Positions 52,778 through 61,228 of a stretch of 64,000 nucleotides of DNA are shown here, one piece after another. How positions within the stretch are numbered: the stretch's first letter is position 1; each line of letters starts with the position of its first letter. Position numbers and translations under genes: made by a program. Below the pieces are notes generated by a model, which was not told the origin of the DNA, ran no database searches, and worked only from the letters and a program-made list of their open reading frames with translations. The stretch is from Thermoflexibacter ruber (GTDB taxonomy: Bacteria; Bacteroidota; Bacteroidia; Cytophagales; Thermoflexibacteraceae). The stretch lies in the NCBI RefSeq assembly GCF_900113045.1, contig NZ_FONY01000023.1, forward strand, positions 1 through 64,000. Reading direction: 5' to 3'.

Positions 52778-53407
52778 ATGGATATAAAAAAAATTCACTA
52801 TATATCAGGTATCCTATTATTTTCATTTATTGCACTGCACCTGTCTAACCACTTATATAGTATTTATGGAGCAGAAGCCCATATACAATTGATGAAAACC
52901 CTGCGTAGGCTATATCGCAATACGCTGGTGGAAAGTATCTTGTTGCTTGCAGTTATATTTCAAATATATTCAGGTGTAAAATTGGTTTTACTTAGAAAAA
53001 AAAGTGCAGGGGCATTTTTTGAAAAACTGCATATTTGGTCTGGGCTTTACATAGCTTTTTTTCTGGTTATACATGTGAGTGCTGTACTGGTAGGTAGGAC
53101 AGTACTTAAACTGGATACTAATTTTTATTTTGGTGCAGCGGGTATTAATTCCTTTCCTGTAAACCTGTTTTTTGTACCTTACTATGCTTTGGCTATTTTG
53201 TCTTTCTTTGCACATATAGCTTCTATTCATGCTCAAAAGATGAAAATGCAAGTCTTTAACTTAGCTCCTGTTCAGCAATCTTATTTTATTCTGGGGATAG
53301 GTTTGAGCATTACCATTCTGATATTTTACGGGCTTACTCAGCAATTCAATGGTTTAGCAATTCCTAAGGAATATGAAATTTTAACAGGTAAATTATCAGC
53401 AAATTGA
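52778..53407 (+). CDS. Cytochrome b-like integral membrane protein
   Basis: A 209-residue protein with about five membrane segments and several histidines in or near them (H7, H21, H25, H85, H99 and a pair in ILSFFAHIASIH), as in succinate dehydrogenase cytochrome b or DUF4405-type membrane haem proteins. The first segment, IHYISGILLFSFIALHLSNH, resembles such proteins. It follows the dioxygenase gene after 81 bp. A haem-carrying electron-transfer role is likely, but unproven. Confidence 0.7.
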   Translation: MDIKKIHYISGILLFSFIALHLSNHLYSIYGAEAHIQLMKTLRRLYRNTLVESILLLAVIFQIYSGVKLVLLRKKSAGAFFEKLHIWSGLYIAFFLVIHVSAVLVGRTVLKLDTNFYFGAAGINSFPVNLFFVPYYALAILSFFAHIASIHAQKMKMQVFNLAPVQQSYFILGIGLSITILIFYGLTQQFNGLAIPKEYEILTGKLSAN

Positions 53408-53443
53408 ATAAAATGATACAGGCGAGTCTGTTACCAATCACAA

Positions 53444-53602
53444 AGCCAACAAGTGAATCTGTCAATCCCTCATTTATCAACTTGCCGATATCGAGTTTTC
53501 TAAATGGGCTACTCAGGGGATAGTCTTTATAAGTTTGAAAATAAAATAGTTGAACGGTGGTACTAAAATCCCTACCTTTGCAAAGCCGCAAAAATGTTAG
53601 CA
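53444..53602 (+). other. Decayed relative of the attC-like site
   Basis: The segment at 53551-53591 (TGAACGGTGGTACTAAAATC and the following 21 bp) matches 50430-50470 at about 33 of 41 positions, by my alignment. The left end AGCCAAC (53444-53450) fits RYYYAAC in 6 of 7 positions, and the right end GTTAGCA (53596-53602) fits GTTRRRY in 5 of 7. The copy is degenerate and includes the promoter of the next gene at 53573. It marks the right edge of the putative cassette region. Confidence 0.45.
53573..53580 (+). promoter_or_regulatory. Bacteroidota -7 element of the DinB gene
   Basis: TACCTTTG fits TAnnTTTG, with a TTG at 53550-53552 in the -33 position. The start codon lies 114 bp downstream. 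Confidence 0.6.
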
Positions 53603-53694
53603 TACATATAGCAACTCATGCGATTTGGTAAATTTTGAGTAGTTATATTTATTGGAGAAATAGCTCTATTTTTGGGTTATAAAAAAACAATAAT

Positions 53695-54243
53695 ATGAAT
53701 TGGATAACTGAAATTGACCAAATTACAGATGCCTTTAAACAAAACTTTAGTCATCTGAACAATGCCCAATTGAATTGGAAACCCAACCTAAACGCTTGGA
53801 GTATTGCACAAAATATGGAGCATTTGATAGTCGTAAATGAGTCGTACTATCCTGTTTTAGCCTCTTTAAAAGAGGGAACTTATAAAACACCTCTCATCGC
53901 CAAAATCGGATTTATGGTTTCTTTCTTTGGTAAAATAGTGTTGAAGGCAGTAAGTCCAGACAGAAGAAAGAAAATGAAAACTTTTCCAATTTGGCAGCCA
54001 AGCACGAGTGAAGTGCATACCGATATTTTGATGTGTTTTGACAATCATCAGAACGAACTCAAACGACAGATAGAAAATGCCAAAGTATTTGTTGAGAAAG
54101 GTGTAACTATATCATCGCCTGCCGATAAGAATATTGTTTACAAATTAGGAACGGCTTTTGACATCATCGTTACACACGAAAAACGGCATCTCGAGCAAGC
54201 TAAAGAAGTGTTAAATCTTTTGAATAATACAAGCCAGAAGTAA
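53695..54243 (+). CDS. DinB-family protein
   Basis: A 182-residue four-helix metalloenzyme-like protein of the DinB/YfiT superfamily. LSHLNNAQLNWKPN-type text (SHLNNAQLNWKPNLNAWSIA) and NMEHLIVVNESYY hold the first His (near residue 43), and TAFDIIVTHEKRHLEQAKEVL holds the two C-terminal His. Members bind metal and act in thiol-dependent detoxification or in unknown stress reactions. It is transcribed alone. Confidence 0.88.
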   Translation: MNWITEIDQITDAFKQNFSHLNNAQLNWKPNLNAWSIAQNMEHLIVVNESYYPVLASLKEGTYKTPLIAKIGFMVSFFGKIVLKAVSPDRRKKMKTFPIWQPSTSEVHTDILMCFDNHQNELKRQIENAKVFVEKGVTISSPADKNIVYKLGTAFDIIVTHEKRHLEQAKEVLNLLNNTSQK

Positions 54244-54354
54244 AAATCCCATTCAAAGCACCTTATTTTCTCTTTTCTTAGTTTCTTATCTCGACCAAAT
54301 AGTTTATTTTTGTATTAGGCAACGGTATTCTCATTTTACCAATAACAAGCATCA

Positions 54355-57300
54355 ATGAAAGTTTTTACCCAATTTCTCTGTAAATATATCTCTATTTGTT
54401 TTTTACTTTTTGCTTTCTCCTGCTCCCCAAAAGAGCCAGAAAAAGAAAGTATGCCTGTCCAAGAGGAAACCAAGCAGGAAGAAACCCTATTTACCTTGCT
54501 ATCCCCGAACCAAACTAACATTAATTTCCAAAATACCTTGGAAGAAGGTTTGAATACCAATATCTTGATGTATGAATATTTTTACAATGGCGGTGGCACT
54601 GCGACAGCTGATTTTAATGGGGACGGTTTGATAGACATTTATTTTGTTTCCAACATGGGAGAAAACAAATTTTATCTGAATAAAGGGAAAATGGTTTTTG
54701 AAGATGTTACGGAAGTTGCCAAAGTAAGCGGCGAAAAGCGACCTTGGAAGACAGGAGTTACGGCAGTGGATATAAATGCTGATGGAAAACTGGATTTGTA
54801 TTTATGCTATTCTGGTGCTTTGCCCCCAGAAAAACGTAAAAATCAACTCTTTATTAATCAAGGGAATAACGAAAAAGGGATTCCAATTTTTGAGGAAAAA
54901 GCCGAAGAATACGGTTTGGCAAGCGTAGGTTTTAGCAATCAGGCTTACTTTTTTGACTATGACCTCGACCACGATTTGGATATGCTCTTGCTCAATCATA
55001 ATCCCAAAAATCTGCCACTCCTAAACGAAGTAGGCACAGCCGAACTACTCAAACAAGACAGCCCAGAAATGGGTTTGCGACTTTTTAAGCAAGACAAAGG
55101 GAAATTTACAGATGTTACCACCAAATCGGGGATAAATGGTTCAGAGTTAAGCTACGGTTTGGGTATAGGCATTTCTGATTTTAATGAAGATGGCTATCCC
55201 GATTTTTACCTTTCCAACGACTATTCTGTGCCTGATTATTACTACATCAATAACAAAAATGGCACTTTTTCCAACCAACTGACCAAAGCAATAGGTCATA
55301 TCAGTCAGTTTTCTATGGGCAATGATGTGGCGGACATTAATAATGACGGATTCCAAGACATTTTCACTTTGGATATGTTGCCAGAGGACAATGCAAGGCA
55401 GAAACTGCTCTTAGGCGCAGATAATTTTGGCAAGTTTGACCTCAACGTAAAAAGTGGTTTTTACTACCAATACATGAGAAATATGTTACAGCTGAACAAT
55501 GGAAACGGCACTTTTAGCGAAATAGGGCAGTTGGCAGGAATCTCGAACACCGATTGGAGTTGGTCAGCTTTATTCGCTGATTATGACAATGATGGCTGGA
55601 AAGACCTTTTCATTACCAATGGTTACGTCAGGGACTATACCAACATGGATTTCATCAAATACATGGACGATTTTGTGAAGCAAAAAGGCAGGTTGGCAAG
55701 GACTGATGTCTTGGAAATCATCAGTAAAATGCCTGCTTCCAATGTGGTAAACTATATTTTCAAAAACAATCAGGGTATTACTTTTAGCAAGCAAACCCAA
55801 TCTTGGGGAATGAATCGCCCCTCGAATAGTAATGGGGCAGCTTATGCTGATTTAGACAATGATGGCGATTTAGATTTGGTCGTAAATAATATCAACCAAA
55901 CAGCTTTTATTTACGAAAATAATGCTCAAAAACTCTTCAGACAAAACTATATCCAACTCAAATTGAATGGATTAGCAGGAAATACGCAAGGCATTGGAGC
56001 GAAAGTAAAAATTTTCATTAAAGGGAAAGTACAAGTCTTGGAGCAGTCGCCTGCAAAGGGTTATTTGTCCTCAGTTTCGCCTATTTTGCATTTTGGTTTG
56101 GGAGAAAATACACTCATTGACACCTTGCAAATCACTTGGATAGGAGGCAAGGCACAACTTTTGACCAATGTAACTGCCAACCAAGTTTTAGTTTTAGAAG
56201 AAAAAAATGCCAATGCCAAACCAATCATAGAAAAAAGTCAAAAACCTATTTTCCAAGAAGCTACGAGCGGTATTGACTTTGTTCATGCCAAATCTCCTTT
56301 CCGAGATTTTGATAGGCAATCTCTACTTTTGAACGAATTTTCTCATATTGGCACTTGCTTCGTTAAAGACGATTTAAACAAAGATGGTTTGGAAGATGTG
56401 TATGTAGGAGGCGGTTTTGAGCAAGCAGCAGCTATTTATTTTCAGGAAAAAAATGGGACATTTAAAAAAAAGGAAATTACCGCTTTTGAAGCAGATAAAA
56501 AGTACATAGATGCCGATGCAGTGATTTTTGATGCGAATGGAGATGGCAATTTGGATATTTACGTAGCAAGTGGTGGCTATCACAATTTTACTGAAAATGA
56601 TGAGAACCTCCAAGACCGCTTGTATCTCTCAGACGGAAAGGGGAACTATGAGAAAGCCAATAACTTGCCGAAATTATTATCAAGCAAGTCTTGCGTAAGG
56701 GCAAGCGACTTGAATAACGATGGTTTTATAGATTTGTTTGTAGGTGGGCGAGTCGTTGCAGGGAAGTATCCAGAAACACCTGAAAGCTATGTACTTATCA
56801 ATGATGGAAAGGGAAATTTTACCAATGCCACTCAAAAAATCGCCCCAGAAATCCAAAGAATCGGCATGGTTACAGATGCAATTTTTGCTGACTTGGACGG
56901 AGATAAAATCAATGAATTAGTGATAGTTGGCGAGTTTATGCCTATCAAAGTGTTTAGTTTCCCATCTGGTACAGCCAAAGACGCAAGTTCCCAATATTTT
57001 GAAAAAGAGTACAAGGGATTTTGGAACAAAATAGCGATTGGCGATTTTAATGGGGACAGCAAGCCTGATTTTATAGTAGGAAATATTGGTAAAAATGTTC
57101 AGTTCAATGCCACCGACAGCGACCCGGCCGTTTTGTATTATGACGATTTTGACCAAAACGGGCAGATTGACCCTATTTTTACTTTCAATATTCAAGGTGT
57201 AAGCTACCCCTACGTTTCCAGAGATGAGTTGCAAAACCAAATGCCCTTATTCCGAAGGCTTTACACCGATTTTAAAAGCTACTCAACCGTTAGTACTCCC

Positions 57301-57708
57301 CAATTATTCAAAAATGGAGAATTGGAAAAGGCAAAAAAACTCTCAGCTAATTTTACAGAAACGACCTGTTTTTTAAGTACAAATACTGGGAGATATGTAC
57401 AAAAATCGCTACCTATAGAGGTACAGTACTCCCCAATCTATGCAATTTTAGTTTTTGACTACGACAAAGACGGCAAGCAAGACTTGATTTTGGGTGGCAA
57501 CTCTTTTTATGCTAAATTGCGACTTGGGAAGTTTGATGCCAACTACGGTATCTTGCTGAAAGGCTACGGGCAAGGCGAATTTCAATACATCAATCAGCGT
57601 GCATCAGGACTAAATGTGAGTGGAGATGTGAGAAGTATTATTGAGATTAAAAACAAGATTTTCTTTGGAGTGTGCGAAGGGAAGGTTAAGGGGTATAAAA
57701 TACAATAA
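54355..57708 (+). CDS. FG-GAP/VCBS-repeat and ASPIC/UnbV lipoprotein
   Basis: A 1117-residue lipoprotein (lipobox in LFAFSC). It contains many FG-GAP/VCBS calcium-binding repeats such as ATADFNGDGLIDIYFVS, ADYDNDGWKDLFITNG and AYADLDNDGDLDLVVNN. An ASPIC/UnbV domain lies near residues 535-610 (GIGAKVKIFIKGKVQVLEQS...SVSPILHFGLGENTLID). A second propeller follows to the C-terminus. Such surface proteins are common in environmental Bacteroidota and may bind polymers. The next gene starts 31 bp downstream on the same strand, so the two form an operon with the haloperoxidase-like genes. Confidence 0.9.
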   Translation: MKVFTQFLCKYISICFLLFAFSCSPKEPEKESMPVQEETKQEETLFTLLSPNQTNINFQNTLEEGLNTNILMYEYFYNGGGTATADFNGDGLIDIYFVSNMGENKFYLNKGKMVFEDVTEVAKVSGEKRPWKTGVTAVDINADGKLDLYLCYSGALPPEKRKNQLFINQGNNEKGIPIFEEKAEEYGLASVGFSNQAYFFDYDLDHDLDMLLLNHNPKNLPLLNEVGTAELLKQDSPEMGLRLFKQDKGKFTDVTTKSGINGSELSYGLGIGISDFNEDGYPDFYLSNDYSVPDYYYINNKNGTFSNQLTKAIGHISQFSMGNDVADINNDGFQDIFTLDMLPEDNARQKLLLGADNFGKFDLNVKSGFYYQYMRNMLQLNNGNGTFSEIGQLAGISNTDWSWSALFADYDNDGWKDLFITNGYVRDYTNMDFIKYMDDFVKQKGRLARTDVLEIISKMPASNVVNYIFKNNQGITFSKQTQSWGMNRPSNSNGAAYADLDNDGDLDLVVNNINQTAFIYENNAQKLFRQNYIQLKLNGLAGNTQGIGAKVKIFIKGKVQVLEQSPAKGYLSSVSPILHFGLGENTLIDTLQITWIGGKAQLLTNVTANQVLVLEEKNANAKPIIEKSQKPIFQEATSGIDFVHAKSPFRDFDRQSLLLNEFSHIGTCFVKDDLNKDGLEDVYVGGGFEQAAAIYFQEKNGTFKKKEITAFEADKKYIDADAVIFDANGDGNLDIYVASGGYHNFTENDENLQDRLYLSDGKGNYEKANNLPKLLSSKSCVRASDLNNDGFIDLFVGGRVVAGKYPETPESYVLINDGKGNFTNATQKIAPEIQRIGMVTDAIFADLDGDKINELVIVGEFMPIKVFSFPSGTAKDASSQYFEKEYKGFWNKIAIGDFNGDSKPDFIVGNIGKNVQFNATDSDPAVLYYDDFDQNGQIDPIFTFNIQGVSYPYVSRDELQNQMPLFRRLYTDFKSYSTVSTPQLFKNGELEKAKKLSANFTETTCFLSTNTGRYVQKSLPIEVQYSPIYAILVFDYDKDGKQDLILGGNSFYAKLRLGKFDANYGILLKGYGQGEFQYINQRASGLNVSGDVRSIIEIKNKIFFGVCEGKVKGYKIQ

Positions 57709-57738
57709 ATAATTTGTATCAATTGGCTTTTGGCATTT

Positions 57739-59079
57739 ATGAATATGAAAAAAACACATATCTTTCTTTATATATTATTGATAATCAGCATCAATTCCTG
57801 TCAAAAGAAGCAAAAATTTTCCGAAACCCAAGTTGTGCTTTCTTGGGTAGATTTGACCTTACATTTATTGAAAAATACTCCTGCTAATACCCCTACTTTT
57901 GCTTCGCGAACTTTGGGATATATTGGACTGAGTATGTACGAAAGTATAGTACAAGGCTTTGAAAGTCATCAGTCTATGAGTGGTCAATTGAATGGTTTGA
58001 CTAACTTGCCCCAAATAGAAAAAGATAAAAAATATGCCTGGCTTGCTTCCCTTAATGCTGCACAAGCAGAAATATTGCGAAATATATATATTCAAACAAG
58101 TGATGAAAATAAAGCCAGCATCGACTCTTTGGAAAAATTAGTTTATGAAAGTTTGAAAGATGAAAAATATAGCGAAACAGATTTGGAACGCTCAGTACAG
58201 TTTGGCAAGGAAATATCGAAGCGGATTTTTGAGTGGTCAAAAACTGACAGTGGGCATAGAGGCTATTTGCGAAACTTTGACAAAAAATTGGTTTTCGAGC
58301 AGAAAAAAGGAGGCTGGCAACCACCTTTGTATGCCCAATCTTTTAGCCACTTCCCTCTGCACCCACATTGGGGAAAAAATAGGACTTTTTTAAGCAAAAA
58401 TTCCAATATGGTGGCTCCCGATTTTATTCCTTACAGCGAGGATACTGCCTCTGCTTATTATCAGCAATTTTGGGAAGTTTATCAAAAAAGAAAAACACTC
58501 ACCCAAGAGGAAAAAGAAATCGCTATTTGGTGGGGAGATGACCCCGATGAAACCTATACTCCCCCCGGACATTCTTATTATTTGGCTTCCCTTGTAGTAA
58601 AGGCGAAAAAACCTTCTTTAATCAAAAGTGCAGAAACTTTCGCCAGAGTAGGCATAGCAGTTGCCGATGCTTTTATCAACTGTTGGAAGTGGAAATATCA
58701 GTTTTTCTCTGAAAGACCTAATACCTACATTACCAAGCATATAGACTCTACTTGGGTGTCTTTTTGGCCTGACCCTCCTTTTCCTGCATTTCCTTCGGGG
58801 CATGCAATACAAGCTGCGGCTACTGCCACAGTGTTAATAGATTTATATGGCGAAAAGTTCTCATTCACAGATAGTTTACACTATGGAAGAAGGAAAGATG
58901 ATTTGCGAAATACAGAGTATAAACCCAGAAGTTTTGAGTCTTTTTGGGCAGTAGCAGAGGAAATTGCCGACTCGAGATTTTATGGAGGAATCCATACTCC
59001 ACAAGACAACCAAGCAGGTTTGGAAAAAGGCAAGGAGATAGGCGAGAACATTAATCAACTAAAATGGCAGCAACGATGA
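57739..59079 (+). CDS. Vanadium-dependent haloperoxidase/PAP2-type lipoprotein 1
   Basis: A 446-residue lipoprotein (lipobox in IISINSC). I use the ATG at 57739 (the frame's first codon at 57730 is a TTG). The vanadate/phosphate pocket is visible in three parts: KWKYQFFSERPNTYI, PAFPSGHAIQAAATAT and DSRFYGGIHTPQDNQ. In vanadium chloroperoxidase and in PAP2 phosphatases the Lys/Arg-Pro, Ser-Gly-His and Arg-His residues bind the oxyanion. The long N-terminus (120-290) is helical. Substrates may be halides or organophosphates. The gene overlaps its paralogue by 4 bp. Confidence 0.88.
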   Translation: MNMKKTHIFLYILLIISINSCQKKQKFSETQVVLSWVDLTLHLLKNTPANTPTFASRTLGYIGLSMYESIVQGFESHQSMSGQLNGLTNLPQIEKDKKYAWLASLNAAQAEILRNIYIQTSDENKASIDSLEKLVYESLKDEKYSETDLERSVQFGKEISKRIFEWSKTDSGHRGYLRNFDKKLVFEQKKGGWQPPLYAQSFSHFPLHPHWGKNRTFLSKNSNMVAPDFIPYSEDTASAYYQQFWEVYQKRKTLTQEEKEIAIWWGDDPDETYTPPGHSYYLASLVVKAKKPSLIKSAETFARVGIAVADAFINCWKWKYQFFSERPNTYITKHIDSTWVSFWPDPPFPAFPSGHAIQAAATATVLIDLYGEKFSFTDSLHYGRRKDDLRNTEYKPRSFESFWAVAEEIADSRFYGGIHTPQDNQAGLEKGKEIGENINQLKWQQR

Positions 59080-60371
59080 GGAAAATAATTTTTTTTCTTA
59101 TGATGATTTTTGGCTGTACGACCCAAGAAATACGGCAATTTGACGAGCCTGAAATTTTCCATCAGGTATTAGAAAAAGTTACCGAAGTCATTATCCATGA
59201 TATTTTTTCACCTCCTGTTTCGTCAAGGATATACGCTTACGTGAGCATTGCCGCCTATGAGGCTTTTATTCCTAACCAAACGCAATACCGCAGTTTAGAA
59301 AATCAATTAAACGGTTTCGAGCATGTGCCAAAACCAGAAGCAAGCAAAAAATATAATTTTGCTTTGGCTTCGGTCAAGGCAATCATGACCGTAGCCCGAA
59401 CGCTTACTTTTTCAGTAGAAAAATATAACGATTTTGAGAAAAGCATTTATCAAAAATTTAACTATCTACCTGCTGACATTTATGAAAACTCCATAGCTTA
59501 TGGAGAGCAAATAGGAAAGTACGTGTTAGCCTATGCAAAAGATGACAACTACCTAAAAACAAGAGGCTTACGATATACAGTAAAACAAAATGAGAATAAA
59601 TGGCAGCCTACACCACCCCAATATGCCGATGGCATGGAGCCTTATTGGCATACGATACGCACTATGGTCTTAGACTCGGCGGGGCAGTTTCCTGCACCAG
59701 CGCCTTTTGCGTTTTCAAAGGAAAAAAATAGTGATTTTTGGAAAGAACTCATGGAAGTATATCATACCGTAAATAGCCTGACAGAGGAACAGAAGAAAAT
59801 AGCACTATTTTGGGACGATAATGCCTTCGTAATGAACGTACAAGGTCATGTGGCTTTTGCCGACAAGAAAATGACCCCCGCAGGGCATTGGATGGCAATT
59901 ACCCGCACTGTTTGCAGGCTGGCTAAGAAAAATAGTGCGGAATCCATAGAGGCTTACTTGCGAGTTGCCTTAGCCTTGCACGAAGGGTTTATTGCTTGCT
60001 GGAACGAAAAGTACAAGTATGAAAAAATAAGACCAGAAACAGCTATCAATCAGTTTCTTGATACAAAGTGGACTCCGTTTTTGCAGTCCCCCCCCTTCCC
60101 TGAATATACAAGCGGACATAGCACGATTTCTGCGGCTTCTGCCGAGGCACTGACTTACTCCATAGGAGATAATATTGCTTTTACTGACTCAACTGAGTTT
60201 CCGTACAATCACGGCGTAAGAAGTTTCGACTCATTCCGAAAAGCAGCAGCAGAATGTTCTCTTAGTAGGGTTTATGGAGGGATTCACTATACTTCCGGCT
60301 GCCGAGAAGGACTAAAAATGGGTGAGAAAATAGGACGGTATATCAATGAAAAAATAGTTACAAGAAAGTAA
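59076..60371 (+). CDS. Vanadium-dependent haloperoxidase/PAP2-type lipoprotein 2
   Basis: A 431-residue lipoprotein. I chose the ATG at 59076 because it makes an ATGA overlap with the preceding stop and gives a lipobox (MMIFGC). The pocket motifs are KYKYEKIRPETAIN, PEYTSGHSTISAAS and SRVYGGIHYTSGCREG. In this copy the sequence before SGH is EYT where the paralogue has AFP, and the metal/His loop is shorter. The tandem arrangement suggests two functions in one process with the FG-GAP lipoprotein upstream. A run of eight C (60088-60095) lies in the coding region. Confidence 0.88.
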   Translation: MRKIIFFLMMIFGCTTQEIRQFDEPEIFHQVLEKVTEVIIHDIFSPPVSSRIYAYVSIAAYEAFIPNQTQYRSLENQLNGFEHVPKPEASKKYNFALASVKAIMTVARTLTFSVEKYNDFEKSIYQKFNYLPADIYENSIAYGEQIGKYVLAYAKDDNYLKTRGLRYTVKQNENKWQPTPPQYADGMEPYWHTIRTMVLDSAGQFPAPAPFAFSKEKNSDFWKELMEVYHTVNSLTEEQKKIALFWDDNAFVMNVQGHVAFADKKMTPAGHWMAITRTVCRLAKKNSAESIEAYLRVALALHEGFIACWNEKYKYEKIRPETAINQFLDTKWTPFLQSPPFPEYTSGHSTISAASAEALTYSIGDNIAFTDSTEFPYNHGVRSFDSFRKAAAECSLSRVYGGIHYTSGCREGLKMGEKIGRYINEKIVTRK

Positions 60372-60423
60372 AAAATACCGTCAGAGGCTTTAATCGTATC
60401 TTGGAGAAAGAATCCAAAAATGC

Positions 60424-61080
60424 TCAAATTTCTCGATACAGTATTTCCATTTCTTGCTTAAAAAATAGCAAGACAGCAAAAAGGTCAAATATATCTTCCG
60501 AAGTAACCACATAAGGATTACTTGTTGCATAATTCTTTCCGTCTAATACAACAAAAAACCAGTTTCTACCATTTACATATACTCCGTAAATAGGTTTATC
60601 ATCTTGGTTTAATTTTTGGGCAGCCACCATCGCAATCAATAACTGCCCAAGTGGGTCATTTTCCCTATTTTTCTCAGGTTTGTACTCATTAAGGAAAAAA
60701 TGTGGCTTTTGAGGAATCTGCCTACCTTTTGCAAGCATAAATTCTACATTACCGCTTGTTATTTTAGTATCGTTGTCGTACTTGACAGAAAGAGGGCGTT
60801 GAGTGAATACCTTATAATAAGCACTTGTAAAATCCACTAACTTAAAAAACGGGCTGATAAAGATGAACTTATACTCATCTTCATTCCAAGACTCTATAAA
60901 GTCAAAAGCCTCCAAGCGATACTTTTCAAGGTTTTGTCTTAATTCATGATTTTCAGGCAGTTTTATCTTTTTAATTTCCTCTAAAAGTGGCAAAGAACGT
61001 AACCTTTGAATCCCAAAAGTTTGCTCTACTTCTTCTGCTTGCCAGTCTTTGAAAGGTTTATTGGGTTTCCTCTTAGCCAT
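60424..61080 (-). CDS. Hypothetical protein, PD-(D/E)XK-like
   Basis: A 218-residue cytosolic protein. The stretch GNVEFMLAKGRQIPQKPHFF followed by LNEYKPEK and DPLGQLLIAMVAAQ resembles the core of PD-(D/E)XK nuclease-like proteins, with the expected Glu-x-Lys order (EYK) and a following helix with Gln. The N-terminus (basic, PNKPFKDW) does not help. A nuclease role is inferred only from this pattern. It faces opposite to its neighbours and may have an independent history. Confidence 0.55.
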   Translation of the reverse strand: MAKRKPNKPFKDWQAEEVEQTFGIQRLRSLPLLEEIKKIKLPENHELRQNLEKYRLEAFDFIESWNEDEYKFIFISPFFKLVDFTSAYYKVFTQRPLSVKYDNDTKITSGNVEFMLAKGRQIPQKPHFFLNEYKPEKNRENDPLGQLLIAMVAAQKLNQDDKPIYGVYVNGRNWFFVVLDGKNYATSNPYVVTSEDIFDLFAVLLFFKQEMEILYREI

Positions 61081-61185
61081 ACTTACAATCCAATTTTATT
61101 AACAAAGATACATTTTTTCCAAGAAAAAAAACATGTTTCTACTCTGATTTACCTCTCTCAAATCATTTTTCTTGCAATATTCATT

Positions 61186-61193
61186 TAATTTTG
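61186..61193 (+). promoter_or_regulatory. Bacteroidota -7 element of the second UnbV gene
   Basis: TAATTTTG fits TAnnTTTG. It ends 35 bp before the ATG at 61229 and overlaps the longer reading frame, which supports the shorter start. Confidence 0.6.
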
Positions 61194-61228
61194 TAAATAT
61201 GCTATTAGATTATCATATTGATAGAAAA

